Assembly: GCA_964584325.1 (NCBI GenBank)
Contig: CAZOZP010000029.1
Span: forward strand, 1 to 43,622
DNA from: CAZOZP01 sp964584325
GTDB taxonomy: Bacteria; Bacteroidota; Ignavibacteria; Ignavibacteriales; Melioribacteraceae
Reading direction: 5' to 3'
DNA length: 43,622 nucleotides
The notes beneath the pieces were generated by a model, which had not been told where the DNA came from, made no database searches, and worked only from the letters and a program-made list of their open reading frames with translations. This document shows, piece after piece, positions 8,912-17,391 of this stretch (position 1 is its first letter; each line of letters starts with the position of its first letter). Made by a program: the position numbers and the translations under genes.

Positions 8912-10384
8912 TTATAAGATAATCTCATGAGTTCTAAGCGAACGTGGAAACTGACTCTTTAATCCCTCTTGAGTTGCAGCAGCAGTGCCTAAAGTATAAT
9001 TCCGGCAGCGCACTACTTTCTGACCTCTTTCAGCGGAAAAGCCTTTAATCGTTCCGCCTTCAAAGTATGTTTTCAAGTTTTCTTCTTCCAAATCAACTGT
9101 ATTGGATTTGATCTCTTCACCTAAGTATTGTGCGGCAAGAGTGTGAAGTCTTAATAATCCGTTTTTGTCAAACGATCCGAATTTTGAGCCGGATTTATAT
9201 AGGAAGCTTTCTCCGGCAGTGTTGAATTCTGCATCCAGACAATAAACATCTCTGTCTCTGATTAAGTATTTTAGTTTATCTAAAAGCTCTCTGTTAATTG
9301 AATAATATGCAGAAAGTTCATCCAGATGCATTTTTATATTTTTATGTGAAGATTGAAGAAATCCGGGTTTGTTTTCGATATGACCGGATTTGTAACTACC
9401 CCTGGTCTGTTTGAATTTGTCCGGACTTGAAAATTTAATATCAGTATCGCCGGTCTTCGAAAGCTTTGCTATGAAAAAACCTTCTGAATCGGCTTCCCAA
9501 GGTACAATCCTTCGTGCTCTTGATATTTCCGGATTTAATTCTTTCCCTTCTCTTGTCTTTGTTATTGCTGATACTGACTTAACGGGGAGCTCGATTTCCA
9601 AGATTTCCACAGGATATTTTTCGAGAATTTTATTCAATACAAATTCATTTTCTTCTAAAGAAACAGAACAAGTGGAATAAACCAGTGTTCCTCCGGTTCT
9701 AAGCATTTTAATTGCAGAAACTAAAAGCTTGTATTGAAGTTCGGATAAATTAAGGGCATGATTGCTGCTCCACCAGTTGCTCACCTCGCCTTTTTTTTGC
9801 ATTATACCAAGGGCTGTACATGGTGCGTCAACAAGAATTTTATCGAAAAATGCAGGAAAGATGTTGCTGAGGAATTCACCCTTCTGTTTAAGGAACCCTA
9901 CATTCACAAAATTCATTTTCTCGAGATTATATACTAGTCCCTTTATCCTGTTGCCGTCAGGTTCATTAACATAAAGTGTACCTCTGTTCTGCATCATATC
10001 AGCAATTTGGGAAGATTTAGACCCGGGTGCGGCACAGAGATCAAGTGTGATTTCATCCGGTGCCGGATTTAGGATGATTGGAGGAATCATCGATGACAGT
10101 CCCTGAATGTAATAGTGACCTAAAGCATATTCGAGTGTCTTTCCGAGTATTTCTTTCCCTTTTAATACTTTGTAAACAAAGGGCAGGGCTTCAAGCGGTT
10201 CTGCAACAATGCCGTACTTTTCTAGTCGGGAGATTAACAGTTCCTGATTGGTAAATGAAGGAATTCTTATGTACGAAACAGGCTCGCTATGTATATGAAG
10301 TTCAAAATTCGAGAGATATTCTTCTCCGAAATTCTCTGATAAATATTCTTTTATTACACTGCTTAATTCAATAGTGTTGGCCAT
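8912..10384 (-). CDS. RsmB/RsmF-type (NOL1/NOP2/Sun) rRNA m5C methyltransferase
   Basis: This 490-residue SAM-dependent RNA cytosine-5 methyltransferase shows motif I LDLCAAPGSKSSQIA, motif IV VDAPCTALG with Cys189, and motif VI STCSVSLEENE with the expected nucleophile Cys239. The C-terminus (GTAAATQEGLKSQFPRSLRT) resembles the RNA-binding tail found in RsmF-like proteins, so 16S rRNA is the most likely substrate. The exact position cannot be read from the sequence. The ATG overlaps the stop of the upstream gene in TAATG, so translation is probably coupled. It is the last gene of the minus-strand run that starts with the YjbR-type gene at 14405. Confidence 0.9.
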   Translation of the reverse strand: MANTIELSSVIKEYLSENFGEEYLSNFELHIHSEPVSYIRIPSFTNQELLISRLEKYGIVAEPLEALPFVYKVLKGKEILGKTLEYALGHYYIQGLSSMIPPIILNPAPDEITLDLCAAPGSKSSQIADMMQNRGTLYVNEPDGNRIKGLVYNLEKMNFVNVGFLKQKGEFLSNIFPAFFDKILVDAPCTALGIMQKKGEVSNWWSSNHALNLSELQYKLLVSAIKMLRTGGTLVYSTCSVSLEENEFVLNKILEKYPVEILEIELPVKSVSAITKTREGKELNPEISRARRIVPWEADSEGFFIAKLSKTGDTDIKFSSPDKFKQTRGSYKSGHIENKPGFLQSSHKNIKMHLDELSAYYSINRELLDKLKYLIRDRDVYCLDAEFNTAGESFLYKSGSKFGSFDKNGLLRLHTLAAQYLGEEIKSNTVDLEEENLKTYFEGGTIKGFSAERGQKVVRCRNYTLGTAAATQEGLKSQFPRSLRTHEIIL

Positions 10385-10812
10385 TAATACCGCTGTAAAT
10401 TAATTGCATTAAATATATAGTTGAGAGTTTCAAAGAAATCTTTTCTCTCAGGAAATTTTATTCTAAAATCTTTGATAATTCCGGAGGCTATATTGTCGAT
10501 GAATCTTTCATAATTTCGGACTGATTTTTCTACTGCGGCTTCTTCAACCGGAATTTGAATTTCCTTTGGCAATTCTCTGTTGGAATAAAGAATGAACTTA
10601 GCAACTGTCATATTGGGGGCGGTAATAACTTTAGTTCCGGATGTATCGGAAATATCATAAGTACCGAAGAATTCTTGTCCGAGTATAAGAGTTTTTCCGG
10701 GAAGACTTAGAGTTTTGGTTTCTGCGGAAAATAAAAATTCGTCCGGGAATTTTTTAATTCCAACGGACTTTAATCTCCCGATATATTCAGCAGCAAATTC
10801 TTTAGTGTCCAT
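10384..10812 (-). CDS. Conserved hypothetical protein, 142 aa
   Basis: I do not recognise this protein. It is soluble, with no signal peptide or membrane segment. The N-terminal half is predicted mixed alpha/beta (KTLSLPGKTLILGQEFFGTY), the C-terminal half mostly helical with charged residues (VEKSVRNYERFIDNIASGII, then a helix ending in FNAINLQRY). Its placement is tight: its ATG directly follows the lgt stop, and its TAA shares bases with the ATG of the rRNA methyltransferase, so it is a real translated gene of the operon. Its job cannot be inferred from that context. Confidence 0.8.
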   Translation of the reverse strand: MDTKEFAAEYIGRLKSVGIKKFPDEFLFSAETKTLSLPGKTLILGQEFFGTYDISDTSGTKVITAPNMTVAKFILYSNRELPKEIQIPVEEAAVEKSVRNYERFIDNIASGIIKDFRIKFPERKDFFETLNYIFNAINLQRY

Positions 10813-11631
10813 CTATTTATTTTTGCCGTTCTTTTTCTTATCTGTTGTTGCCTGAATTGTTTTCCCGGAATATGCTTTATAGGTAAGGTATATTCCGCCT
10901 AAGATAAACGGAAGACTCAGTATTTGTCCCATATTAATAATCATTGACTGTTCAAACGGTTCCTGCACTTCTTTAAAATATTCAATTAAAAAACGGAAAC
11001 CGAAAAGTATTATAAGAAAAATTCCGAATAGAGAGCCCGGAACTACTTTTTCTTTTTTCTTCATATACAGATAAAAGAGTATACCGAATAATATGAAATA
11101 TCCAATTGATTCATAAAGCTGTGCCGGGTGCCGTGGTACATTGTCAACCTTTAAGAAAACAAAAGCCCATGGGATATTGGCGGCTTTTCCTATAATTTCT
11201 GAATTAAACAGGTTCCCGAGTCTTACTAAAGCTCCTCCGAAAGCAACTGTAATTACAAGCCGGTCCATAATCCATAGGAATGTATAACCGGGAAAATTTT
11301 TAATGAACAAATAGATTGCAGCAAGAATCCCTATTGAAGCTCCGTGACTGGCTAATCCGCCCTTCCAGATTTTTAGTATCTCCGTGGGGTTGCTAAGATA
11401 AAAACCGGGATCGTAAAAAAGACAATGTCCTAACCTTGCACCTACAATAATACTAATTACCATATAGATTAACAATGAATTCAGGTCATCTTCTTTTTTC
11501 TTTTCATATCGGAATACCGTTGTCATGAACTGGAGTCCGGCAAGAAAAGCAGTTACGAAAAACAGACCGTACCACCTTATAGATACAGGTCCGAATGATA
11601 TGAGTTCCGGGTCAATATTCCACTCTATCAA
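10813..11631 (-). CDS. lgt: Prolipoprotein diacylglyceryl transferase
   Basis: Lgt transfers a diacylglyceryl group from phosphatidylglycerol to the lipobox cysteine of prolipoproteins in the inner membrane. The 272-residue protein has seven hydrophobic segments. It contains WYGLFF near the N-terminus, the HGASIG segment corresponding to the family's HGGxxG, the Lgt signature RLGNLFNSEIIG, and RHPAQLYES before the last membrane helices. The signature differs from the usual GRxGNFxNxExxG by Val for the leading Gly and Leu for Phe. It lies 7 bp behind the metal transporter permease gene. Several lipoproteins in this window (ZnuA-like, BMP-like) would be substrates. Confidence 0.95.
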   Translation of the reverse strand: MIEWNIDPELISFGPVSIRWYGLFFVTAFLAGLQFMTTVFRYEKKKEDDLNSLLIYMVISIIVGARLGHCLFYDPGFYLSNPTEILKIWKGGLASHGASIGILAAIYLFIKNFPGYTFLWIMDRLVITVAFGGALVRLGNLFNSEIIGKAANIPWAFVFLKVDNVPRHPAQLYESIGYFILFGILFYLYMKKKEKVVPGSLFGIFLIILFGFRFLIEYFKEVQEPFEQSMIINMGQILSLPFILGGIYLTYKAYSGKTIQATTDKKKNGKNK

Positions 11632-11638
11632 TATGTCC

Positions 11639-12448
11639 TCATTGTTTTTTGAATTTCCAAATATATAATTTTGATAAAATATAAGACAGCACAGAGAATA
11701 TAATAATTACTGCTCCGGTAGAGAGATTAAGATAAAATGAAAGAACTATGCCTGCAAAAGAAAAGAACATTCCAAGTAGTATCGATCTTAGCATCATACC
11801 GCCGATAGATTTTGCATAGCTTATGCTTATGGAAGCCGGAATTGAGATCATTGCGATCACAAGAATAATTCCAACCAGCTTTATTAGTATCACAATAGTA
11901 AGTGCAATAAGGCAAAGCAAAATCAAATAGAGTTTGCTAACCGGTAAACCGGCGGTTTTTGCATATTCTTCATCGAAGGTAATTGCCTTAAATTCTTTAT
12001 AGTAAAAAAGTGTAATTGCAATAATAAGAATATCAAGACCCAGCATAAGAAAAATTTCTTCAGTGGGAACAGTAAGAATATTGCCAAAAAGATAGCTCGA
12101 AAGGTCCTGCTTGTAGCCGGAAGACATATCCATAAAAATTATTCCGAGGGCCATTCCGAATGCCCACATAATTCCTATAAGAGTATCTGTGTCTTTTTTC
12201 TTTCTGTTTTCAAAAAATGAAATAGCAGCTGCAGCAGCAAGTGCAAAAAAAACTGCTCCCCAAAGAGGATTTATTCCAAGAAGAATTCCGAGACCGATAC
12301 CTCCGTAAGCAGTATGCGATATTCCGCCGCTTATAAAAACAATACGTTTTACAACAACATATGTTCCGATAATTCCGAAGGCAATGCTCGCCAGAACAGA
12401 TGCAGCAATGGCTGTTTGAATATAACTATAGCTGAATAATTCTGTCAT
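11639..12448 (-). CDS. znuB: Zinc/manganese ABC transporter permease (ABC-3 family)
   Basis: This 269-residue integral membrane protein has eight or so hydrophobic segments. It opens with the family pattern ASVLASIAFGIIGTYVVVKR followed by ISHTAYGGIGLG. It forms the membrane channel of a ZnuABC/TroABC-type importer together with the ATPase and binding protein upstream. Its ATG overlaps the ATPase stop in TAATG. The sequence itself does not separate zinc from manganese; the symbol follows the likelier zinc assignment of the binding protein. Confidence 0.92.
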   Translation of the reverse strand: MTELFSYSYIQTAIAASVLASIAFGIIGTYVVVKRIVFISGGISHTAYGGIGLGILLGINPLWGAVFFALAAAAAISFFENRKKKDTDTLIGIMWAFGMALGIIFMDMSSGYKQDLSSYLFGNILTVPTEEIFLMLGLDILIIAITLFYYKEFKAITFDEEYAKTAGLPVSKLYLILLCLIALTIVILIKLVGIILVIAMISIPASISISYAKSIGGMMLRSILLGMFFSFAGIVLSFYLNLSTGAVIIIFSVLSYILSKLYIWKFKKQ

Positions 12449-13185
12449 TAGTGTTTATGCTCCGGCAGTACTCTGTGAGGCAATCCGTGTGCAATAAGAT
12501 CAACGGGGCATTGATAGGTGTCTTCAAGCATCTCCCTGGTAATTTCTCTGCTGTCGTGAAAAACAAGAGTTTTGTTTAGACATGCTATTTGTTTTACTGA
12601 TTGAGATATAGCGCCTATATCGTGAGAAATCAGAATCAGAGTCATTTTTTCATTAAGTTTTTGGAACAAGTCAAAAATACTGCGGCCTGTTTGCGAATCG
12701 ATGCTTGCAGTAGGTTCATCGAGAATCAAAATGTCAGGTTCGGAACATAAAGCACGGGCAATTAGCATTCTTTGTCTTTCACCGCCCGAAAGCCCGCTAA
12801 TCATTCTTCCGGCAAGTTTTCCTATATTTACTTTTTCCATAGCTTCAGCCGCAAGTTCTTTTATATGTTGTTTTCTTTTATTATGTGAATTACCCATTTG
12901 CACAACTTCTTGAACAGTAATGGGATAATGCCTGTTATATTCTGAAAATTGAGGAACATAACCTATCTTGTTGCGACTTTCTTTTCGCGGTTTTCCGTAA
13001 ACCAGAATTTCGCCTGAATCGGGAGAAAGAAGTCCGGCTAATATTTTTACCAGTGTAGTTTTACCTGCTCCGTTTGGGCCGATAATCCCTAAGAAGTCTT
13101 TATCCTTCACGGCAAAATTGATATCTTGCAGAATTATTGCTGAATCAATGCAGTAGTTAATATTTATTATTTCAAGAGCGTTCAT
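12448..13185 (-). CDS. znuC: Zinc/manganese ABC transporter ATP-binding protein
   Basis: This is a complete ABC ATPase of 245 residues: Walker A GPNGAGKTTLVK, signature LSGGERQR, Walker B DILILDEPTAS and the switch histidine in LISHD. The C-terminus ends LPEHKH, a small His-containing tail. It energises metal import through the permease 1 nt downstream. Its ATG overlaps the stop of the binding-protein gene by 4 nt (ATGA), so the three subunits are translationally coupled in the order binding protein, ATPase, permease. Confidence 0.94.
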   Translation of the reverse strand: MNALEIININYCIDSAIILQDINFAVKDKDFLGIIGPNGAGKTTLVKILAGLLSPDSGEILVYGKPRKESRNKIGYVPQFSEYNRHYPITVQEVVQMGNSHNKRKQHIKELAAEAMEKVNIGKLAGRMISGLSGGERQRMLIARALCSEPDILILDEPTASIDSQTGRSIFDLFQKLNEKMTLILISHDIGAISQSVKQIACLNKTLVFHDSREITREMLEDTYQCPVDLIAHGLPHRVLPEHKH

Positions 13186-14045
13186 TTTGAAAGTTCTTTC
13201 ATCAATTCTTCATATACAGAAGTCATTCCTGAAATATAATCTTCAGGCAGCGGATCAAGTACTCCGACTTTTGCTCCAATTTCAGATGCAATTCTTTCTG
13301 CATGTTTCGGATTAGATTGTTTTTCAGTGAATATGGTTCTTATATTTTTTTCTTTTCCAAAGCGGATTATTTCTGCAAGGTCTCCTGCATTAGGAGTTTT
13401 TCCATGACGTTCAATAGATGTTTGAACCAAACCGTAGTCTGCAGCTAAGTAAGTCCAGGCAGGATGGTAAACAACAAAATCCTTCTTCTTTACACCGGAA
13501 AATCCTTTTGTAAATAAGCTGTCCAGCTTTCTTATTTTTTCATAATAAGATTTGTAGTTGGCTCGATACTTTCTTTCATACAAAATAGTTATTTGCATCT
13601 GAGAATTAATGTTTTCGAGAATTCGTAACACTCTTTTCGGTGAAAGCCAGATATGCGGATTTTCGTCTATAATATCAATTCCAATGTCTGTGTTAATGAT
13701 TTTTAACTTATTATTAACACCGGCAGTTTTGCTTATCAGAGTATTTTCAAAGGCAAAATCGGCACCTACTCTAATATAGGCATCTGTTTTTTCAAGCAAG
13801 GAGAGTTGTTTCGGAGTCAGTTCGAAATGTTCCGGACTGCTTCCCGGAGGAACAAGTACATTTATTTTAACATCATTGCCGAATATTGCTTTTACAAAAT
13901 CGGAATACGGAAGTATAGTAACTGTAATAACAGATGGCACCACCGGACCTTTAATCGTGATTGATTTAATTTCTTCGGTTTCTTCTTCCTTCTTGCAGGA
14001 ACTGATAAGTAAAAACAAAGCTAATACATATATTAAATGTTTCAT
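13182..14045 (-). CDS. znuA: Zinc (or manganese) ABC transporter substrate-binding lipoprotein
   Basis: The protein (287 aa) has a lipoprotein signal peptide ending in LLISSC, with the lipidated cysteine at 17. It belongs to cluster A-I metal-binding proteins. The metal ligands appear as His73 (SSPEHFE), His131 (NPHIWLSP), His194 (VYHPAWTY) and Asp264 (VLDPLPED), a three-His plus Asp set as in TroA. The long His-rich loop of many ZnuA proteins is absent; instead a short acidic stretch KKEEETEE follows the lipid anchor. It delivers the metal to the permease-ATPase pair downstream. Zinc is favoured over manganese by the three histidines, but not proven. Confidence 0.92.
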   Translation of the reverse strand: MKHLIYVLALFLLISSCKKEEETEEIKSITIKGPVVPSVITVTILPYSDFVKAIFGNDVKINVLVPPGSSPEHFELTPKQLSLLEKTDAYIRVGADFAFENTLISKTAGVNNKLKIINTDIGIDIIDENPHIWLSPKRVLRILENINSQMQITILYERKYRANYKSYYEKIRKLDSLFTKGFSGVKKKDFVVYHPAWTYLAADYGLVQTSIERHGKTPNAGDLAEIIRFGKEKNIRTIFTEKQSNPKHAERIASEIGAKVGVLDPLPEDYISGMTSVYEELMKELSK

Positions 14046-14060
14046 ATATATCTCTAATAA

Positions 14061-14405
14061 TTATTGAGTTTTCTTTTTGTTGCCGGCAATTTTTGCTTTC
14101 ACAAGATTATAAGAATCGTCAACCCAGCCGAATATTATGTTATTCGGTATGTCGGCATCCAGACTAACGGTATTCCAGTATTTTTTATTCATGTGATAAC
14201 CGGGAATAACACCATCATATTTTTCTCTGGCGGCAACAGCGTTTTCTTCTGTAAATTTAAGATTGACCCCTCTGTCTAAATCAAGACTTAAAAGGCAGAA
14301 AATCTTTCCTGCTACCTTGAAAACAAGTGTTGTTTCATCAAAAGGGAAACCTTCGGTCACCATTTCTTTAGATAAACAATAATCCCTAAATATTTCAATA
14401 TCCAT
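14061..14405 (-). CDS. MmcQ/YjbR family protein
   Basis: This 114-residue protein has the family's typical order: DIEIFRDYCLSK, the TEGFPFDETTLVFKV segment, CLLSLD, and a final PGYHMNKKYWNTV followed by a helix. The fold is a CyaY-like or double-winged DNA-binding-type domain. The biological role of the family is not settled. It is first in the seven-gene minus-strand run, 15 bp ahead of the metal-binding lipoprotein. Its promoter probably overlaps the palindrome at 14422-14441 that separates it from the divergent protease gene. Confidence 0.9.
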   Translation of the reverse strand: MDIEIFRDYCLSKEMVTEGFPFDETTLVFKVAGKIFCLLSLDLDRGVNLKFTEENAVAAREKYDGVIPGYHMNKKYWNTVSLDADIPNNIIFGWVDDSYNLVKAKIAGNKKKTQ

Positions 14406-14421
14406 TGCCGGCAGTTTTTTG

Positions 14422-14441
14422 TATTTTTGACTTCAAAAATA
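14422..14441. promoter_or_regulatory. Palindromic divergent promoter candidate
   Basis: A near-perfect palindrome places TATTTTTG on both strands (plus 14422-14429, minus 14441-14434), each matching the TAnnTTTG -7 box of Bacteroidota promoters. It lies between the divergent YjbR-type gene (start 14405) and the protease gene (start 14466 or 14502). I see no good TTTG box about 19 bp upstream on either strand, so this is a candidate only. Confidence 0.35.
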
Positions 14442-14465
14442 CAAAGATTCAGATTAAATACTATA

Positions 14466-16565
14466 ATGATAAATGCTTCAAAAAATAAAAGGTTTTTTTA
14501 TATGAGAATCTCGCTCTTTTTAGTAATAGCACTTGTAATAGGTTTTTCATTAAATTCTTATTTCGCTTCCGAAAGTATTAAAACAGAAACTTCACCGAGA
14601 GATACCTCTGCAGTAGTTAGTCCTACAAAAACTCAGAGTCTTCTCACAAGGTATATTAACAGTATTATGACTCGTTACAGCTATAAGAAAATAGCTGTAA
14701 ATGATTCCCTTTCTGAAGTAATATTCGACAATTATATTAAGGGACTCGATAGAAACAAGATGTATCTCACAAATGCAGATTTTGAGGAATTCAAAAATTT
14801 CAGCGATGAATTCGACGATTTTTTGCTCCAGGGCGAACTTAGTATTCCCTATGAAATATTTAATCGCTTCAGAAAAAAACTTACTGCCCGAACTGAGTAT
14901 ATCAGCAAGGTACTCGAAAATGAATTTGATTATACTGCTGACGAAAGTTATTTGCCCGACAGGGAAAAAAGTCCGTGGGCTCTGTCTGAAAAAGAACTTG
15001 ATGAAATCTGGAGAAAGAGAATAAAATCTGAAGCATTAAGTCTTAAACTTTCAGGGAAAAAATGGGATAAAATTGCAGAAACTTTAAATAAAAGATATGC
15101 GAATTTGTCCAAGGCAATTTCCCAATACAATGCACAAGATGTTTATCAGGCGTTTTTAAATTCATATACAGAAACGATTGATCCGCATACAAATTATCTC
15201 TCGCCGTCAACATCAGATAATTTTGATATAAATATGAAACTTTCGCTCGAAGGCATTGGTGCCCAACTGCGTACCGAAAGCGAATATACCAAAGTTGTGA
15301 ATGTGATTGCAGGCGGTCCGGCTGCAAAAAGCGGTCTGATAAAGGCCGAGGATAAAATAATTGGTGTCGGACAAGGCGATTCGGGTGAAATTGAAGATGT
15401 AATCGGCTGGAGAATTGATGATGTTGTTGCCAAAATTCGAGGAAAAAAAGGAACTGCTGTCAGGCTTCTGCTCGTAAGAGGTGAACTAGGCGAAGCAAAG
15501 CCCGATACAATAATGCTTATAAGAGAAAAAGTAAAACTTGAAGAACAGGCTGCAAAGAAAAAAACATTTGAAGTTTTTCATGATAAGAAAAAATACAAGA
15601 TTGGAGTAATTGAAATACCGGCTTTTTACAGAGATTTTGAGGCTATGCGTAAAGGAGAGTCCGATTTTAGAAGCACAACAACAGATGTAAAGAAACTGCT
15701 GATAGAACTCTCGCAGGAAGATGTGGACGGAATTATTGTTGATTTGAGAGACAACGGCGGCGGTTCATTAGATGAAGCAATTGAACTGACCGGACTCTTT
15801 ATTGAAGACGGTCCTGTAGTCCAGGTAAAAAGATCAAACGGAAGTATTGAAGTTAACAATGACGAAGATCCGTCTCTCTATTATAAAGGTCCGCTTGCAG
15901 TTTTAGTTAACCGCTTCAGCGCATCTGCTTCAGAGATTTTTTCGGGAGCGATACAGGATTACGGAAGAGGAATAGTTTTGGGTGAAAATACATTCGGAAA
16001 AGGAACTGTACAGACTTTGGTGGATTTGGATAAAATGATTAATATTAACAGAGAAAAGCTGGGTTCGCTAAAAGTGACGATTGCAAAGTTCTACAGAATC
16101 AGCGGTGGAAGCACACAGCACAAAGGTGTTGCACCGGATGTGGAATTTCCCGGAGTATATGAGGCTGAAGACGTAGGTGAAAGTTCTTACCCTAGCGCAT
16201 TACCATGGGATATGATTAAACCTGCTGAATACCGGAGACTTAACAATTTCGGAGAAATTGTTCCCAAACTAAATAAACTGCATGATGCCAGAATTAAGCT
16301 AGATAGAGAATTCGGATTTATTCTCGAGGATATTGAAGAGTTTAAAAAGAAAGATAATGAAAAAGTTATTTCTTTGAATGAGCAAGTTCGACGGAAGGAA
16401 ATGGACAAAGCTGAAGCAAAGAAAAAGGAGAGAAACAAACTTCGGGGCATTTCGGAAAAGGATGCTGAGGTTGAGGATAAAGTTAAGGACTTAAATACAG
16501 AAGATCCGTATCTTTTTGAAAGCGGTCATATAATTGCTGATTTTATCAGTCTTTCAGGCAGATAA
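14466..16565 (+). CDS. prc: C-terminal processing (tail-specific) protease, Tsp/Prc type
   Basis: This periplasmic serine protease degrades or trims proteins from their C-terminus. After a basic N-terminus and a hydrophobic signal segment (ISLFLVIALVIGFSL) comes the Tsp N-terminal domain. A PDZ domain follows (about residues 250-340, LSLEGIGAQL, AAKSGLI), then the S41 catalytic domain and a charged DUF3340-like C-terminal region. The catalytic dyad is Ser487 in FSASASEIF and Lys512 in TFGKGTVQT, 25 residues apart as in E. coli Tsp. With 699 residues it is of normal size. I chose the ATG at 14466; the ATG at 14502, just before the signal segment, is equally possible, and an in-frame TTG at 14427 falls within the probable promoter. 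YbaK follows without a gap (TAAATG). Confidence 0.95.
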   Translation: MINASKNKRFFYMRISLFLVIALVIGFSLNSYFASESIKTETSPRDTSAVVSPTKTQSLLTRYINSIMTRYSYKKIAVNDSLSEVIFDNYIKGLDRNKMYLTNADFEEFKNFSDEFDDFLLQGELSIPYEIFNRFRKKLTARTEYISKVLENEFDYTADESYLPDREKSPWALSEKELDEIWRKRIKSEALSLKLSGKKWDKIAETLNKRYANLSKAISQYNAQDVYQAFLNSYTETIDPHTNYLSPSTSDNFDINMKLSLEGIGAQLRTESEYTKVVNVIAGGPAAKSGLIKAEDKIIGVGQGDSGEIEDVIGWRIDDVVAKIRGKKGTAVRLLLVRGELGEAKPDTIMLIREKVKLEEQAAKKKTFEVFHDKKKYKIGVIEIPAFYRDFEAMRKGESDFRSTTTDVKKLLIELSQEDVDGIIVDLRDNGGGSLDEAIELTGLFIEDGPVVQVKRSNGSIEVNNDEDPSLYYKGPLAVLVNRFSASASEIFSGAIQDYGRGIVLGENTFGKGTVQTLVDLDKMININREKLGSLKVTIAKFYRISGGSTQHKGVAPDVEFPGVYEAEDVGESSYPSALPWDMIKPAEYRRLNNFGEIVPKLNKLHDARIKLDREFGFILEDIEEFKKKDNEKVISLNEQVRRKEMDKAEAKKKERNKLRGISEKDAEVEDKVKDLNTEDPYLFESGHIIADFISLSGR

Positions 16566-17033
16566 ATGAGTAAGACGAATGCATTGCGCATAATAGAATC
16601 ACTTGGAATTGAGTATGACGTTTCAAGCTACGAGGTAAATGACGATGAATTGGATGCACTTACTGTTGCTGCTAAAATCAATACCAATCCTGATCAGGTT
16701 TTTAAGACCCTTGTGACTCGTACTGATAAGAATAGTCTGTTTGTATTCTGTATCCCGGCCGGTTGTGAACTGAATTTGAAAAAAGCAGCAATTATCTCAG
16801 GAAGTAAAAGTATTGAAATGATAAAACAGAAAGAACTTCTTTCTCTTACCGGTTATATCAGGGGAGGGTGTTCACCTGTGGGAATGAAGAAATTGTATCC
16901 TTCATATCTTGATGAAACTGCTCTGCTTTTTGATTATGTTTATGTGAGTGCCGGTAAAAGAGGAATGCAGATGAGAATTAAACCCGATGACTTACTCAAA
17001 GCTGTTTCCGGAAAATATGCAGACTTGATTTAA
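16566..17033 (+). CDS. ybaK: YbaK/EbsC-type Cys-tRNA(Pro) deacylase
   Basis: YbaK-type proteins hydrolyse Cys-tRNA(Pro) made by mischarging prolyl-tRNA synthetase. This one has 155 residues, the usual length. It shows the family core QVFKTLV, the substrate-pocket segment GYIRGGCSPVGMKK and the C-terminal SAGKRGMQMRI. The ATG abuts the protease stop, so the two are probably co-transcribed, although no functional link is apparent. Confidence 0.93.
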   Translation: MSKTNALRIIESLGIEYDVSSYEVNDDELDALTVAAKINTNPDQVFKTLVTRTDKNSLFVFCIPAGCELNLKKAAIISGSKSIEMIKQKELLSLTGYIRGGCSPVGMKKLYPSYLDETALLFDYVYVSAGKRGMQMRIKPDDLLKAVSGKYADLI

Positions 17034-17055
17034 TTCCCGGAAAGTTTTAACTTTG
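17024..17055 (+). promoter_or_regulatory. Bacteroidota-type promoter candidate
   Basis: CTTG (17024-17027) is followed after 20 nt by TAACTTTG (17048-17055), close to the TTTG-N19-TAnnTTTG pattern known from Bacteroidota. It overlaps the end of the ybaK-type gene and would give a short leader of about 45 nt for the small protein at 17108. Confidence 0.4.
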
Positions 17056-17107
17056 ATGCAAAGAAATATTTTTTTAAGTTTGAGTTCTAATTAATTGGAG
17101 ATTTGTT

Positions 17108-17272
17108 ATGGCTAAACAACAGACATTCAGCGATAAGGCTAAAGCTCGTTTGAAATCAGACAGCGTTATGGTGAAGTTCATTAAAACCGAAAAAACAGAA
17201 AAAGGTTCATATAAGTTTAAAGAATCAATGGTTAAATTACCTGATTTAACCAAAGTAAGCGATCTGAAATAG
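17108..17272 (+). CDS. Small basic protein, DUF4295-like (54 aa)
   Basis: A 54-codon gene starts at the ATG at 17108, preceded by GGAG at a suitable distance. The product is Lys-rich: MAKQQTFSDKAKARLKSD, then VMVKFIKTEKTEKGSYKF and KESMVKL. The pattern MVK..KT.KGSYKFKE resembles the DUF4295 family, small proteins encoded next to ribosomal protein genes rpmB and rpmG in Bacteroidota. Here it stands alone between ybaK and a strong terminator. Function is unknown; a ribosome-associated role would be a guess from the family's usual neighbours. The promoter candidate, ribosome binding site and terminator around it argue for a real gene. Confidence 0.75.
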   Translation: MAKQQTFSDKAKARLKSDSVMVKFIKTEKTEKGSYKFKESMVKLPDLTKVSDLK

Positions 17273-17291
17273 TTTTATTTTTAATTTTGAA

Positions 17292-17341
17292 GCCTTAAGA
17301 GTTTGCGGACTTTTTCCGTTTTAATTCTTAAGGCATTTTTG
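17292..17341 (+). terminator. Rho-independent terminator
   Basis: GCCTTAAGA pairs with TCTTAAGGC (stem 17292-17300 with 17326-17334), with a small inner CGGA/TCCG hairpin in the loop and ATTTTT behind it. It ends the transcript of the small protein gene. Confidence 0.8.
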
Positions 17342-17391
17342 TTTTCGAGAATACCTTATAGGTATTTGTTCATTAAATGATGGAGGTGAGA

